Shown here: piece by piece, positions 18,769 to 28,583 of the stretch
Layout: every line of letters begins with the position of its first letter
Position numbering within the stretch: position 1 is the first letter of the stretch
NCBI RefSeq assembly: GCF_903915725.1
Contig: NZ_CAIWTY010000069.1
Location: forward strand, 1 to 64,000
DNA from: an uncultured Rhodopila sp.
GTDB taxonomy: Bacteria > Pseudomonadota > Alphaproteobacteria > Acetobacterales > Acetobacteraceae
Direction: 5' to 3'
Length of the DNA: 64,000 nucleotides
Translations under genes and position numbers: made by a program
Notes under the pieces: model-generated
The model's input: the letters and a program-made list of their open reading frames with translations, nothing else
Databases searched by the model: none
Told to the model about the DNA's origin: nothing

Positions 18769-19965
18769 TCAGGCCGTCTTGCGCGCCTCCAGGTTTTGGT
18801 AAACCGCGGTTTCGAAATCCATATACCCCTGAAAAGAGACGGGATCCCCGAACGGCAGGACCTGGGTCGCCCAGAAGCCGCCGACACCATTCCGGCGATC
18901 GATCCAGTAAAACAGGTTCGCGAGACCCGCCCATCCCAAGGCCCCGGCCGGGCGACCCGTCGGCGCGGTCTCATCATTGACCATGAAGGTCAGCGCCCAG
19001 GACTTCGACAGCCCAGGGAAGAACTCCGCGTCGTTGGTGAATGCCGCGGCGATGCCGGGCAGCATTTTGATCTTCTTGTCGCCGAGGCCGTTCTTCTCGG
19101 CCATCAAAACCGTTTCCCGCTTCAGCACCCGGCCGTGCTCGCCCTCGCCGTCGTTCAGCCACATGCGGATGAACCGGATATAGTCGCCCACGGTCGAGTA
19201 GAGCCCGTGGCCGCCCATGTGGACCTCCGGGTTCGGCACCAGTTCGAAATCCGGCAGCGGCGTCAGCGACCCGTCCGCCTCCCGCTGATGCATCTTCGCC
19301 AATCGGGCGCGTGTCGCCGGGTTCAGTTCGAACGACGAATCGGTCATGCCGAGCGGGGCGAAAATCCGCTCCTGCATCACCTCGCCGAGCCGCTTGCCGG
19401 TGACGGCTTCCACCACCTGTCCCGCCCAGTCGATGTTCGATCCGTATTCCCATTGCTCGCCGGGGTCGAACAGCAGAGGCGTCTTCAACGATGCCCTGGT
19501 CGCGCTCACCACGCTCGGGTAGCCGTGGTCCGAGGTCAGGCGCAGGTAGCTCTCGCTGAAGAAATCGTATGCGAACCCAGCGGTGTGCAACAGCAGCATC
19601 CGCGTGGTGATGTCGCGTTTCGGCGCCCGCAGCTTCGGCCTGCCGGCGGCATCGAAGCCCTCCAGCACCTGCACGTCGCTGATCTCCGGTATGTATTTCT
19701 TCGCTGGCGCGTCGAGGTCGAGCCTGCCGTCCTCGACCAATTGCAGCACGGCCGTTCCGGTGATCGCCTTGGTGGTGGAGAAGATGGCGAACACGCTGTC
19801 GGTGGTCATATCGGCGCCTTCGCCGAGCTGGCGCTGTCCCGCCGCGCCCTCATAGATGGTCCCGTGCCGATCGGCTGCGAAGGCCACGACCCCCGGCACG
19901 CGCGGCTGGCCGTACACCACGCGCTGCAAGATTGCGTCGGCCGCGGTCGTCAGCTCCTGGCTCAT
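18769..19965 (-). CDS. Serine hydrolase, class C beta-lactamase/EstB esterase fold
   Basis: 398 residues, no signal peptide. Active-site motifs: S-x-x-K in [11 protein letters not shown] (about residue 63) and Y-x-N in WEYGSNIDW (about 175). The third box is a GG/HxG-like segment near HMGGHGLYS or GRPAGALGW. The lack of a signal peptide and the EstB-like spacing favour a cytosolic esterase over a beta-lactamase. Ribosome site ggagag lies 10-15 bases upstream of MSQELT. Monocistronic; substrate unknown. Confidence 0.85.
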   Translation of the reverse strand: MSQELTTAADAILQRVVYGQPRVPGVVAFAADRHGTIYEGAAGQRQLGEGADMTTDSVFAIFSTTKAITGTAVLQLVEDGRLDLDAPAKKYIPEISDVQVLEGFDAAGRPKLRAPKRDITTRMLLLHTAGFAYDFFSESYLRLTSDHGYPSVVSATRASLKTPLLFDPGEQWEYGSNIDWAGQVVEAVTGKRLGEVMQERIFAPLGMTDSSFELNPATRARLAKMHQREADGSLTPLPDFELVPNPEVHMGGHGLYSTVGDYIRFIRMWLNDGEGEHGRVLKRETVLMAEKNGLGDKKIKMLPGIAAAFTNDAEFFPGLSKSWALTFMVNDETAPTGRPAGALGWAGLANLFYWIDRRNGVGGFWATQVLPFGDPVSFQGYMDFETAVYQNLEARKTA

Positions 19966-20055
19966 TGTATTTCTCTCCCTGCTGCCGTTGTCTTTGCTTT
20001 TGTCGAGGCATCGAGTGCAAGCCCCAGCTGGCGTCGGCGCGTGAGCTAAAGTCAT

Positions 20056-20596
20056 GTCATGTCAGCGGTAAAGAGGGTGGCGAACACGAGGCCGTGCTGA
20101 GTCGCTTCATCGGCACGCTCAGCGCAAGGGCCAATCGAAACAGGCAAATTTTTTCGGAGAGGGAACGCGAACGATCACGAAGCGTTTAAGTCGTGGGCTT
20201 AGTGTTGCTGATGGCAGCTTGTGAATTAGACGTGAGCGGTGGATTACAACGGTTTGGAATTGCTGTAACGGTTATCGACAAGCTCGGTGTTCGGCGACTT
20301 CGTGGTTCTGCAATGACTACGCCTAGGCCGGATTGGCCTTCTTAACGATGGCGGGAGCCCAGCGTCTGAACGCCTGGCTTCGCGATAGTGAGTGCAACCC
20401 GCCTCCCAAGCTGGCCGCGGGCTGGACCCCGAACCATATCAGGTGCACAATGCAACCAATCCTGTGCAGACAAACCTGAATGAGCTTCAGATGATGCGAC
20501 TTATTTCGCATAACCCGCCGGGTGGTGAGTTCCTGTTATGTTTATTGCTCGTGCTGTCACGGTTATCTGCGGTTCGGTTGCGAAATCGGCGGCCCC
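20056..20596. other. Intergenic region without a recognisable gene
   Basis: About 540 bases between divergent genes, AT-richer than the surroundings, with a run of T at about 20150. I find no convincing coding frame, tRNA or repeat-family copy. It must hold the promoters of the esterase and of the CheB-CheR kinase gene. Confidence 0.5.
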
Positions 20597-23500
20597 ATGA
20601 CGGCCGCGCCTCTCTCTGTCGTGGGAATCGGCGCCTCCGCCGGCGGGATCGAGGCGTTCCATCGGTTCTTCGAAAACATGCCGGCGAACAGCGGTCTGGC
20701 TTTCGTCGTCGTCCTTCATCTGGCCGCGGATCGCAAAAGCATGCTGCCGGAAATCCTCGGGCGCTGGACCGCCATGCCGGTATCCGAGGCGCATGACGGC
20801 GAAGGCATCCAGGCCAACAAGGTGCTGGTCGTTCCCCCTGGCACGGTCGCATCGCTGACCGACGGTCATCTCGCGTTGCGGCAGCTTCTGCCCAGTGAGC
20901 CCCGGGCGCCCGCGCCGATAGATGCGTTTTTCGACTCCCTTGCCAGCACCCTCAATGAGAACGCCATCGGTGTCGTATTGTCCGGGACCGGCCATGACGG
21001 CGCCCTCGGCCTGAAAGCCATCAAGTCACGCGGCGGCCTGACTCTCGCCCAGGGCGTCGACGGTTCAGCTCCGGAATACTCCGGAATGCCGGACAGTGCC
21101 GTCGCCGCGGGAGGGGTCGATCTCCTGGTCCCGGTGGAGCAGATGCCCGCCAGCATTCTCGCCGCCCGTTCGAGCCGCCTGGCCGAATTGCCGGACCCGG
21201 GTGCCGACACCGTCCGGCTGGCGATCTGCGACATCCTCCGGTCCCGCCTCGGACACGACTTCACGCAGTATAAGCGCCAGACCTTCATGCGCCGGGTGCA
21301 GCGCCGGATGCAGGTGCTGCAACTTATCGCCTTCGACGCGTATCTGGCGCGGCTGGAAGCCGATCGGGACCAGGTTGTGCTGCTGTTCCGCGACCTGCTG
21401 ATCAGCGTCACCAGCTTCTTCCGCGACACCGAGGCGTTCGACGTCATCGAGCGGAAGATCATACCGCGGCTGTTCAAGGGCAAGGACGCCGCGGGCGAGG
21501 TGCGGGTCTGGGTGCCGGGCTGCGCAACCGGCGAGGAGGCCTACTCCCTGGCCATCCTGTTGTGCGAACACCTCGACCACCTGACGATGAAGCCGAAGGT
21601 GCAGATCTTCGCCACCGACATCGATGAGGTTGCCATCGCCACTGCGCGGGCCGGGCGCTACCCTGCCACCTTGCTCGATGGCATGCCGCCCGAGCGGCGG
21701 TCACGGTTCTTCGTGGAAGGGCCAGCGGGCTATGGCGTGCGGGAGGATGTGCGGGAACTTTGTACGTTTTCCACCCACAGCCTGATCCGCGACCCGCCAT
21801 TCTCCCGCGTCGATTTCGTCTCCTGCCGCAACCTGCTGATCTACATGGATAACGAGCTGCAGGACCGGGTGATCCCGATCTTCCATTACGCGCTTTCGCC
21901 CGGCGGCATCCTGATGCTCGGCATCTCGGAAACCATCGGCCGGCATGATCGGCTGTTCGAGCCGCTCGACCGGTCGCAATGCATCTTCGTCCGGCGGGAA
22001 GGTCCGAGCGAGGCGCCCAGCCTGTCGCTGGCCGCGGCGCGGGACCAGCGGCCCGCCGGCCCGGGCGCGGCGGCGCCGCCTGATCCGAAAGCGCATTGGC
22101 CGCGCGCGGTCAGCTACGCCACCCGTCGCATCCTGGAACGCTTTGCCTCGGCCTTCGTCGTGGTCAACGCCATCGGCGACGTCATCCATTTTTCCAGCCA
22201 CACCGGCCGCTTCCTTGAGCCGGCTTACGGATCGCCGACAGCCAATCTGTTCGAACTGGCCCGACCCGGTTGGAGCCTCGCGCTACGCTCCGCCCTGCGC
22301 CGCTGCATCGAAACCGGACGGCCGGTCGAGCAGGACCGTTCGTTGATCGTGACGGACGGCAAGGTCTCGCCGCTGGTCAAGCTGATCGTCGAACCCCTGC
22401 CGGCCCCTTCCACCGACCCGCTGTTCATGGTGGTGTTCGTGGAGGTGGAACCCGCACGCCCGGCCAGCGACATCGACGCCGCCGTGGTCCAGCCGGACGG
22501 GATCCTCGCTCATCTCGAACGCGAAAACCGCGATCTGCGCGAACAGTTGCAATCGATCACGGAAGAACATGCCACGACGATCGAGGAGTTGCGCAGCTCT
22601 AACGAAGAACTGCAATCGGTGAACGAAGAGTTGCAGTCCACGAATGAGGAGCTGGAAACCTCCCGCGAGGAGATCCAGTCGATCAACGAGGAGCTGAACA
22701 CGGTCAATGTGCAACTGTCCGGCAAGGTGGAGCAGCTCGACCGCAGCAACAGCGACCTGAAGAACCTGTTCGACAGCACGAAGGTCGCCACGGTCTTTCT
22801 CGATCCGTATTTGATCATTCGCAGTTTCACGCCGGAAATCGCCAGTCTCTATAACCTGATCCCCAGCGACCTTGGTCGCCCGCTGAGCGACATCGTAACG
22901 CGGCTGAACTATACTACGTTGCGCGAAGACATCCAAACCGTGCTGCAGTCCCGGGAGGCGCTGGAGAAGCGCGTCGAGCGCGCCGACGGCTCGGCGCATT
23001 ACCTGATGCGCATCCTGCCTTATCGCAGCCCCGACAGCAGTATCGACGGCTCGCTGATAACTTTCGTTGATGTGACCAGTATCGTTCTCGCGGAACAACA
23101 TCAGCGCCTGCTGGTCGATGAGTTGAACCACCGCGTCCGCAACATGCTGACGGTTGTCATTTCACTCGCAACCAACACGTTAAAGCGATCGAAGGGCCTT
23201 GAGCAATTCTCCACTGTCTTTCTTGGCCGAATCCATGCGTTAGCTGCGGCCTACGCTTTGCTCAGCCGGGACGGCTGGACGCCGATCGCGGTCGGGGAGA
23301 TCGTAATGGAGGAGATGAAGCCGTTTATTTCGGGCGATCGTCCCAATGTCGTGCTGACCGGCGACAAAGTGAGTCTGGAGCCGCGCGCCGCCCTCGCGCT
23401 GGGTATGGCGGTTCATGAACTGGCGACCAATGCCGCCAAATACGGCGCGCTGTCGGTGCCGGAGGGTGTCGTGTCCATAAGCTGGACGGTGGATGCGGCC

Positions 23501-23704
23501 AGGCAGTTCGAGCTGACATGGGTCGAGCGGAACGGGCCGCCGGTGACGGCGCCCGCCGGAAAGGGCTTCGGCATGACCCTCGTTGAGCGCAGCTTCGCCT
23601 ATGATGTCTCCGGCGCGGTCAATATCGACTTCGCACCGGAAGGAGTCACGGCCACGTTGCGTGCGCCGCTCCCCGGTGCCGTACGGGAAAGGAAACCGGC
23701 ATGA
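20597..23704 (+). CDS. CheB-CheR-PAS-HWE histidine kinase fusion
   Basis: 1035 residues. 1-190: CheB methylesterase (catalytic Ser in VVGIGASAGGIEAF, His in VVLHLAAD, Asp in SGTGHDGALGLKAI). About 215-475: CheR methyltransferase (SAM loop VWVPGCATGEEAYSLAI). About 640-720: Glu-rich coiled coil with SNEELQSVNEELQSTNEEL. About 725-850: PAS domain. 855-1035: HWE/HisKA_2 kinase with phospho-acceptor His in DELNHRVRNML and an HATPase end. The start was set at MTAAPLSVVG because CheB begins there; a GTG further up at 20522 is less likely. It overlaps the following receiver gene by 4 bases. No chemoreceptor or flagellar gene is near, so it probably signals stress or light rather than taxis. Confidence 0.92.
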   Translation: MTAAPLSVVGIGASAGGIEAFHRFFENMPANSGLAFVVVLHLAADRKSMLPEILGRWTAMPVSEAHDGEGIQANKVLVVPPGTVASLTDGHLALRQLLPSEPRAPAPIDAFFDSLASTLNENAIGVVLSGTGHDGALGLKAIKSRGGLTLAQGVDGSAPEYSGMPDSAVAAGGVDLLVPVEQMPASILAARSSRLAELPDPGADTVRLAICDILRSRLGHDFTQYKRQTFMRRVQRRMQVLQLIAFDAYLARLEADRDQVVLLFRDLLISVTSFFRDTEAFDVIERKIIPRLFKGKDAAGEVRVWVPGCATGEEAYSLAILLCEHLDHLTMKPKVQIFATDIDEVAIATARAGRYPATLLDGMPPERRSRFFVEGPAGYGVREDVRELCTFSTHSLIRDPPFSRVDFVSCRNLLIYMDNELQDRVIPIFHYALSPGGILMLGISETIGRHDRLFEPLDRSQCIFVRREGPSEAPSLSLAAARDQRPAGPGAAAPPDPKAHWPRAVSYATRRILERFASAFVVVNAIGDVIHFSSHTGRFLEPAYGSPTANLFELARPGWSLALRSALRRCIETGRPVEQDRSLIVTDGKVSPLVKLIVEPLPAPSTDPLFMVVFVEVEPARPASDIDAAVVQPDGILAHLERENRDLREQLQSITEEHATTIEELRSSNEELQSVNEELQSTNEELETSREEIQSINEELNTVNVQLSGKVEQLDRSNSDLKNLFDSTKVATVFLDPYLIIRSFTPEIASLYNLIPSDLGRPLSDIVTRLNYTTLREDIQTVLQSREALEKRVERADGSAHYLMRILPYRSPDSSIDGSLITFVDVTSIVLAEQHQRLLVDELNHRVRNMLTVVISLATNTLKRSKGLEQFSTVFLGRIHALAAAYALLSRDGWTPIAVGEIVMEEMKPFISGDRPNVVLTGDKVSLEPRAALALGMAVHELATNAAKYGALSVPEGVVSISWTVDAARQFELTWVERNGPPVTAPAGKGFGMTLVERSFAYDVSGAVNIDFAPEGVTATLRAPLPGAVRERKPA

Positions 23705-24084
23705 CAGCCGCGGAACGGGCGCTCGCCGGCAAGCGGGTCCTGATCGTCGAGGACGAACTGCTGGTGGCGCTGATGATCGAGGATTTTCTGACCGAGTTCG
23801 GCTGCACCACCATCGGACCATATGGCACTGTCGAGACCGCCTTGAATGCGGTTCAGACCGAGGCGCTGGATCTGGCCATTTTGGACGTCAACCTGAGCGG
23901 GGAGCGGGTTTATCCCGTCGCCGAGGCGCTCGCGGAACGGCATATCCCGTTCCTGTTCCTGTCAGGCTATGGGGAGGAGGCGATACCGCCCGACCATATG
24001 GATTGGAAGGTCTGTGCCAAGCCGTTCAGGGGAGCGGAGCTTGCCGGCATGCTCTGTGCCGTGCTGGGGACGGTCGTTACCTGA
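23701..24084 (+). CDS. Single-domain response regulator, partner of the HWE kinase
   Basis: 127 residues, a lone receiver domain: acidic pocket in LIVEDELLVAL, phospho-acceptor Asp in LAILDVNLSG, Thr/Ser replaced by LFLSGYG, Lys in CAKPF. There is no output domain. The ATG overlaps the kinase stop (ATGA), so the pair is co-translated. In HWE systems such receivers act as phosphate sinks or relay to PhyR/NepR-like partners, none of which is visible here. Confidence 0.93.
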   Translation: MTAAERALAGKRVLIVEDELLVALMIEDFLTEFGCTTIGPYGTVETALNAVQTEALDLAILDVNLSGERVYPVAEALAERHIPFLFLSGYGEEAIPPDHMDWKVCAKPFRGAELAGMLCAVLGTVVT

Positions 24085-24236
24085 CCCGGGGTGTGATGCT
24101 TCCGTGTGTCCGGTGGTGCCCTGCGCCAACACCAATTTCGGGTCGCTGACTGCGGCGGAGACGATTTTAGCCGGGTCTTGACGGTAGGGGGTTGCATTGC
24201 CGGGGAAGGTTGTTAGAAACCGCCCCTCGTTGGTGC

Positions 24237-24312
<76 letters not shown>

Positions 24313-24671
24313 ATGAATTCAATGGGTTACAAAGAATGGGGCGAGGGCAAGTGCCCTCCGTCAGACTCCTGGTGAGTCTGAATAGCGGTGGCACTATATC
24401 GGCCCGCGTTGAGTTTGTTTAATAGGCACCGCCGCCGCTGCCGTCATGGCGGGCGCAGGTCCATAGGCGTTAGAGCGGGTTCAGGCTGACTGGGAACGCG
24501 CCGAACGCGGCCACATCGTTATGGCCCGGCTTGTCTAAACACTTTCGGACCACAGCCGGGTGTCGGTTTCATGGAGATCGGGCATCGGACAACTCCCTGC
24601 CGTTCAACGGCCGAGAATGGTGGCCGCTGCCGCCGTGGTCGCGGCCTTGCAACGGCGTATCCAAGCCGCGG
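24313..24671. other. Intergenic region with two small hairpins and repeat fragments
   Basis: gagggc/gccctc (about 24343-24358) and TCAGACTC/GAGTCTGA (24361-24368, 24374-24381) form two tandem perfect stems after the tRNA, without a T-run. A partial family-A repeat starts near 24443 and a half copy of family B near 24519. I find no gene. Confidence 0.5.
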
Positions 24672-25304
24672 CTACACGCGGCGGCGGCGAATCAGGCCGA
24701 GACCGAACAAGCCGGTCGCGAACAGAGTCATCGAGGCGGGTTCGGGCAGACTTTCGGCAACATAGGTGAAATCGTCGTAGATAACCCAATCGCCCCCGCC
24801 CGTTGGGGTAAATACAACTTTGGAGATCCCGGAGGCCGCGATGCCATCGAAGGAACCGGCGCAGCAACCCGGATCGACGGTGATTGTCTCCAGGACGGTG
24901 TTGGAAGCGTCATAGGCGGTCCACGTCCAACTCGTGTTATACACCGCGCCAAGCACACCGAAGGCCGAGACGGGGGTTGCGAAGGTCACCACCCACTGGT
25001 TGCCGCCGCCGACGTTGTTCAGCGTATTACCGGAAACGCCGGATTGATAACCACCGTCATATTGATCGGACACCGTAAGATTGGCATTGGCATCTCCCAG
25101 AAACGTTGCATCGCCGATCGTCAACGATGTGTAGACGCCCTGCGGCGTGCTGTCGAAATCGATCACCGTCGCACCGGCCAGCGCGGGATCGGCCGGCGAG
25201 GTTATCTCGTAAGCGTTTGCTGTATTCGCAAAGCCCATTGCCAGAATGGCCGCAGCCCAGAGAGGCTTGGCCGACGCTACGTCCGTTGCGCTTCGATTGC
25301 TCAT
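24672..25304 (-). CDS. PEP-CTERM sorting domain exported protein
   Basis: 210 residues with a signal peptide (about 10-30, ending NTANA), a Gly/Thr/Asp-rich beta-type body (residues 40-180) and a C-terminal tail LPEPASMTLFATGLFGLGL followed by IRRRRV. The Pro-Glu-Pro, hydrophobic helix and Arg cluster define the PEP-CTERM signal cut by exosortase. The start MSNRSATD is supported by caggaa 4 bases before the ATG; an upstream ATG at 25421 would bury the signal peptide. No exosortase gene is in this window. Confidence 0.85.
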   Translation of the reverse strand: MSNRSATDVASAKPLWAAAILAMGFANTANAYEITSPADPALAGATVIDFDSTPQGVYTSLTIGDATFLGDANANLTVSDQYDGGYQSGVSGNTLNNVGGGNQWVVTFATPVSAFGVLGAVYNTSWTWTAYDASNTVLETITVDPGCCAGSFDGIAASGISKVVFTPTGGGDWVIYDDFTYVAESLPEPASMTLFATGLFGLGLIRRRRV

Positions 25305-25737
25305 TTCCTGCCTTTTTCGGCCGGCGACGAACGCCGACGCGGCGGAATGATCACCGGATCGATTCCCGGAGGCCGGAGGTCCGGCGGAGATTGCATCGGT
25401 AGCCGTCAGTTTCTTTGCCATGGTCGTCCGTGTTCGAATGCGCCGCGGTGGGGAATATGATACGATCTCATCACATGCGCGATGTGTCAACGACTGTCGG
25501 AACGTGTCAGCGCGGAAGCGGTCGGTGTCACCATGTCAGGCGTGATGGATGCGCATTTGGCCCGGGCAACACGGTCCGGAAGCGACTCTGCACAGGCGAG
25601 CCGCGGAAGCGGACTGCGCGCGGCGACCCATTCAGGCACTCAAAAATGATCGGCTGCGGCATCGTGAAGCGACCGCATCGTCTGGTCCTGTTCGCAGTCA
25701 ACCGCTTAAGGTCACACCACGCAATGAGGATGTGTCC
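25305..25737. other. Intergenic region between divergent genes
   Basis: About 430 bases with no recognisable gene. The divergent promoters of the PEP-CTERM and FkbM genes must lie here; I cannot place them with confidence. Confidence 0.4.
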
Positions 25738-26601
25738 ATGCTGGCCAGTTTCAGGCAATGGTTCGGAGCGGCCGGCGTCTCGCCCGACCGTCCGGATTCG
25801 ACGGGTTTTTTCACCATGACCCTGCCCGGCGGAAAGACCATCCTGATGGACCCGGTCAACGGGCGCGACCAAATCGTGTTGATGGCCGAGCGTTCATCCT
25901 GGGACGAGTTCGAACGCCCGCTCCCGGGCATTATCCGCGCCTGCGCCGAGACCCATCCGAAGGGTGTGATCGTCGATGTGGGGGCAAACACCGGCTTCTA
26001 CGCGCTGATCGCCTCACGTGCAGCCCCGCGCGCCCGCGTCCTGGCCTTTGAGCCTTTTCCGCTGGCGTTTGAAACGCTCAGTCGAAACATCGCAGCCAAT
26101 GCGGGGGTTCGCATCCGGGCGGTACCAATGGCGGTCAGCGACCGCAACGGCGAGGCGACACTATATGTCCCAACCCAGGAGCATGGCCTGGTCGAAACCA
26201 GCAGTTCGCTGGAGGAGGGGTTCAGGTCCGACTACGGCTCCACGCAGGCTGTGCCGATAACGACGCTGGATACCTACCTGTCCAACGAGCGGCTGGCCGG
26301 GGAGCGGGTAACGATGATCAAGGCCGATGTCGAAGGGCATGAAGCCGCCGTGATAGCTGGCGCACGAGCGACGATCGCCCGGTGGCGGCCCTTGCTGTTC
26401 CTGGAGGTGCTGCCGCACGGTGATGCCAGGGCGATGACCAGTTTTCTGGCCGAGGAGCGCTATGAGGACGTGCCAATCCGCGCCGGTGTGAAGCTGCGTG
26501 TCGAACCGCGGGTGGAGCATCACTGGGACGCCTGGAACCATGCCCTGGTGCCGGCGGAGCATCTGGACAGGTTTCTGAAGCTGGCCGGCAGCCTGACCTG
26601 A
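25738..26601 (+). CDS. FkbM family methyltransferase
   Basis: 287 residues. The SAM-binding loop is VIVDVGANTGFYALIAS (about residues 78-94), followed by VLAFEPFPLAFETLSRNI, and a later KADVEGHEAAVIAGA segment; these three blocks define Methyltransf_21/FkbM. ATG 25738 has gagga 7 bases upstream; longer in-frame starts lack a site. Family members O-methylate sugars, polyketides or other small molecules, often in surface polysaccharide loci. No glycosyltransferase is adjacent, so the acceptor is unknown. Confidence 0.88.
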   Translation: MLASFRQWFGAAGVSPDRPDSTGFFTMTLPGGKTILMDPVNGRDQIVLMAERSSWDEFERPLPGIIRACAETHPKGVIVDVGANTGFYALIASRAAPRARVLAFEPFPLAFETLSRNIAANAGVRIRAVPMAVSDRNGEATLYVPTQEHGLVETSSSLEEGFRSDYGSTQAVPITTLDTYLSNERLAGERVTMIKADVEGHEAAVIAGARATIARWRPLLFLEVLPHGDARAMTSFLAEERYEDVPIRAGVKLRVEPRVEHHWDAWNHALVPAEHLDRFLKLAGSLT

Positions 26602-26689
26602 AAGCGATCATCCTGTCGTCAGAGGTCACTCGATGAACTGGCCCTTCCGCATCGCGGCAGGGCCGGTTTAATCCGCCAATACCCTTGCT

Positions 26690-27055
26690 TTACCGCCCGG
26701 CGTTAGGATCGTACGCGTTCGGAAGCTGCTGCGGCAGTGCCCCGGCGGCACGGGCGCATGCACCCTTTTGCTGCAGCGCATCGCGCGCGCAAACCGTACC
26801 ATCCGAATACCCGCAGACCGAATAGCCGCTCGGCATCACCAGGCAGTAGTCGCCGATGCGGCTGGCCGCGACCTTCACTTCCGCCGGGTTCACCTCGCAG
26901 CTTCCGTTCTGCCGCGTGGCGTCTTTGGCGCATTGAGATCCATCGTAATACATGCATTGCGGCGCGGCGTTCGGAATGACCATGCAGAACGGGGCGGCGA
27001 TCGCGCCGATTGGCGATGCAAGGCAAAGGGCAGCCACGGTGACGATCTTGAGCAT
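26690..27055 (-). CDS. Small secreted protein with two tandem Cys-repeats (DUF3551-like)
   Basis: 121 residues with a signal peptide (1-20, ending GAIAA) and two ~45-residue repeats of the same Cys pattern: FCMVIPNAAPQCMYYDGSQC then SCEVNP, and YCLVMPSGYSVCGYSDGTVC then ACARA. The four Cys per repeat suggest two disulfides each. The pattern resembles DUF3551, usually a single copy in alphaproteobacterial secreted proteins, so this is a tandem form. Function unknown. Start chosen at MLKIVTVAAL where the signal peptide begins. Confidence 0.72.
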   Translation of the reverse strand: MLKIVTVAALCLASPIGAIAAPFCMVIPNAAPQCMYYDGSQCAKDATRQNGSCEVNPAEVKVAASRIGDYCLVMPSGYSVCGYSDGTVCARDALQQKGACARAAGALPQQLPNAYDPNAGR

Positions 27056-27428
27056 GGGATATCCTTCGGTCTGACACGCGGTGGCAGGCCACGGCCACAT
27101 ACGCGTCGTTCTATCTGAAACCGCCCGCGGGTCCAACTGGGCGGCCGGCACACTGTATACTGGCCGCGACTAGCTCGTTACCGCAATTATTTGTGACTGT
27201 CCTTGCGGAAACCCGCACGACCCGGTGATGGCGTCCCATCCGATCGACCGCCACCGCCGTTTGATTGCGTCGGCGGTACGTTGGTCTGCGCCGTCCGCTT
27301 GTGAATGGTTCGAACCCCACGCTAAACTGTGACCGTGGCCAGGCCGGGTAAACGCCACCCTCGGTCGGCCGGACAACGCCGGACCCAATAACGCCGGACA
27401 AGGCAGCCCGCGGGAGGGGGCGCGGAGA
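27056..27428. other. Intergenic region upstream of the FIST gene
   Basis: About 370 bases, no convincing gene. A short gccggac motif recurs several times (27368-27402). The promoter of the sensor-kinase operon should lie here, but no clear -35/-10 pair stands out. Confidence 0.4.
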
Positions 27429-28583
27429 ATGGCAACCGACCAGGAGATCAGGCGTGGCTGCTCGCTCGCCCGAGACACGGTGCAGGCAGCGCGGGAGTTC
27501 CACGCCGCCGTCTTGCAGCCGGACGGCGCCGGCCTCGTGGTGTTCTTCTGCGCGCCAACCTACGATCTCGACCTGCTGGCCGCCGAAATGGCCCGCCTCT
27601 TCGCCGGCACGCCCCTCATCGGCTGCACCACCGCCGGGGAGATCGGCCCTGACGGCTACCTCGAAGGCTCGATCACCGGCTTCAGCCTGCCGGCCGCCGA
27701 ATGCACCGCGGCGAGCGTCCTGATCCAGGGCCTGTCGGACTTCAACATGTCCCGCGGCCATGATGCCGCCGAAGCGGCGATCGACGGCCTCGCCGGGCGC
27801 AGCGGCCAGGCCGTCGATCCCGAGACGACCTTCGCCATGCTGCTCAGCGACGGCATCTCCACCAACCAGGAGGTGCTGATCGCCTCCCTGCAGGGCCGCA
27901 TGGCCAATCTCCAGATGCTCGGCGGTTCGGCCGGCGACGACATGCATTACGAACGGACCTGCATCTATCACGCCGGGCGGTTCCATGCGGACGCCGCATT
28001 GCTGTCCCTGATCAAGACATCCCGCCCGTTCCGCATCTACCGCTGCCAGCACTTCTTCGGCTCCGACACCAGGATGGTGGTGACCGCGGCGGACCCGGTC
28101 GCCCGCATCGTCAGCGAGATCAACGCCGAACCGGCGGCCGCGGAATACGCCCGCATCATCGGCCTGCGCCCGGACCAGCTTACCTCCGCCCGGTTCGCGG
28201 AATCCCCGGTCATGGTGCGTGTCGGCGGCGAGTATCACGCCCGGTCGATCCAGCGCATGAACGACGACGGCAGCCTGACCTTCTACTGCGCCATCGACGA
28301 AGGCGTCGTGCTGACCCTGGCCCGCCGCCAGGACATCGTCGAGAACCTGGATACCTTCTTCGCCAAGGTGCGCGGAGAAATGGGCTCGCCCGGGCTGGTC
28401 GTCGGTTTCGACTGCGTTCTGCGCAGCCTGGAGGCCGAGCACCGGCAGACCAAGCACAAGCTCGGCCGCATCCTCAGCGCCAACAACGTCGTCGGCTTTT
28501 GTACCTATGGCGAGCATTACCGCGCCATGCACGTCACCCAGACCTTCACCGCCCTGGTGTTCGGGAGCACCGGCGCCGCATGA
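27429..28583 (+). CDS. FIST-domain sensor protein, NosP-like
   Basis: 384 residues forming a FIST_N plus FIST_C pair: LIGCTTAGEIGPDGY (about 65-79), LQMLGGSAGDDM (about 158-169) and a C-terminal GFCTYGEHYRAMHVTQTFTA. The same FIST-then-kinase order is found with P. aeruginosa NosP (PA1975), a heme nitric-oxide sensor that regulates the kinase NahK/ErcS', next to the PQQ ethanol-oxidation genes. The context here is the same. Heme binding is an inference from that neighbourhood and not visible in the sequence. The stop overlaps the kinase start (ATGA). Confidence 0.85.
   Translation: MATDQEIRRGCSLARDTVQAAREFHAAVLQPDGAGLVVFFCAPTYDLDLLAAEMARLFAGTPLIGCTTAGEIGPDGYLEGSITGFSLPAAECTAASVLIQGLSDFNMSRGHDAAEAAIDGLAGRSGQAVDPETTFAMLLSDGISTNQEVLIASLQGRMANLQMLGGSAGDDMHYERTCIYHAGRFHADAALLSLIKTSRPFRIYRCQHFFGSDTRMVVTAADPVARIVSEINAEPAAAEYARIIGLRPDQLTSARFAESPVMVRVGGEYHARSIQRMNDDGSLTFYCAIDEGVVLTLARRQDIVENLDTFFAKVRGEMGSPGLVVGFDCVLRSLEAEHRQTKHKLGRILSANNVVGFCTYGEHYRAMHVTQTFTALVFGSTGAA

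Noticed and set aside
20323-20511. A 62-codon minus-strand frame in the gap before the CheB-CheR gene
   Set aside because: No ribosome site, no family resemblance, and no neighbour that would explain it.
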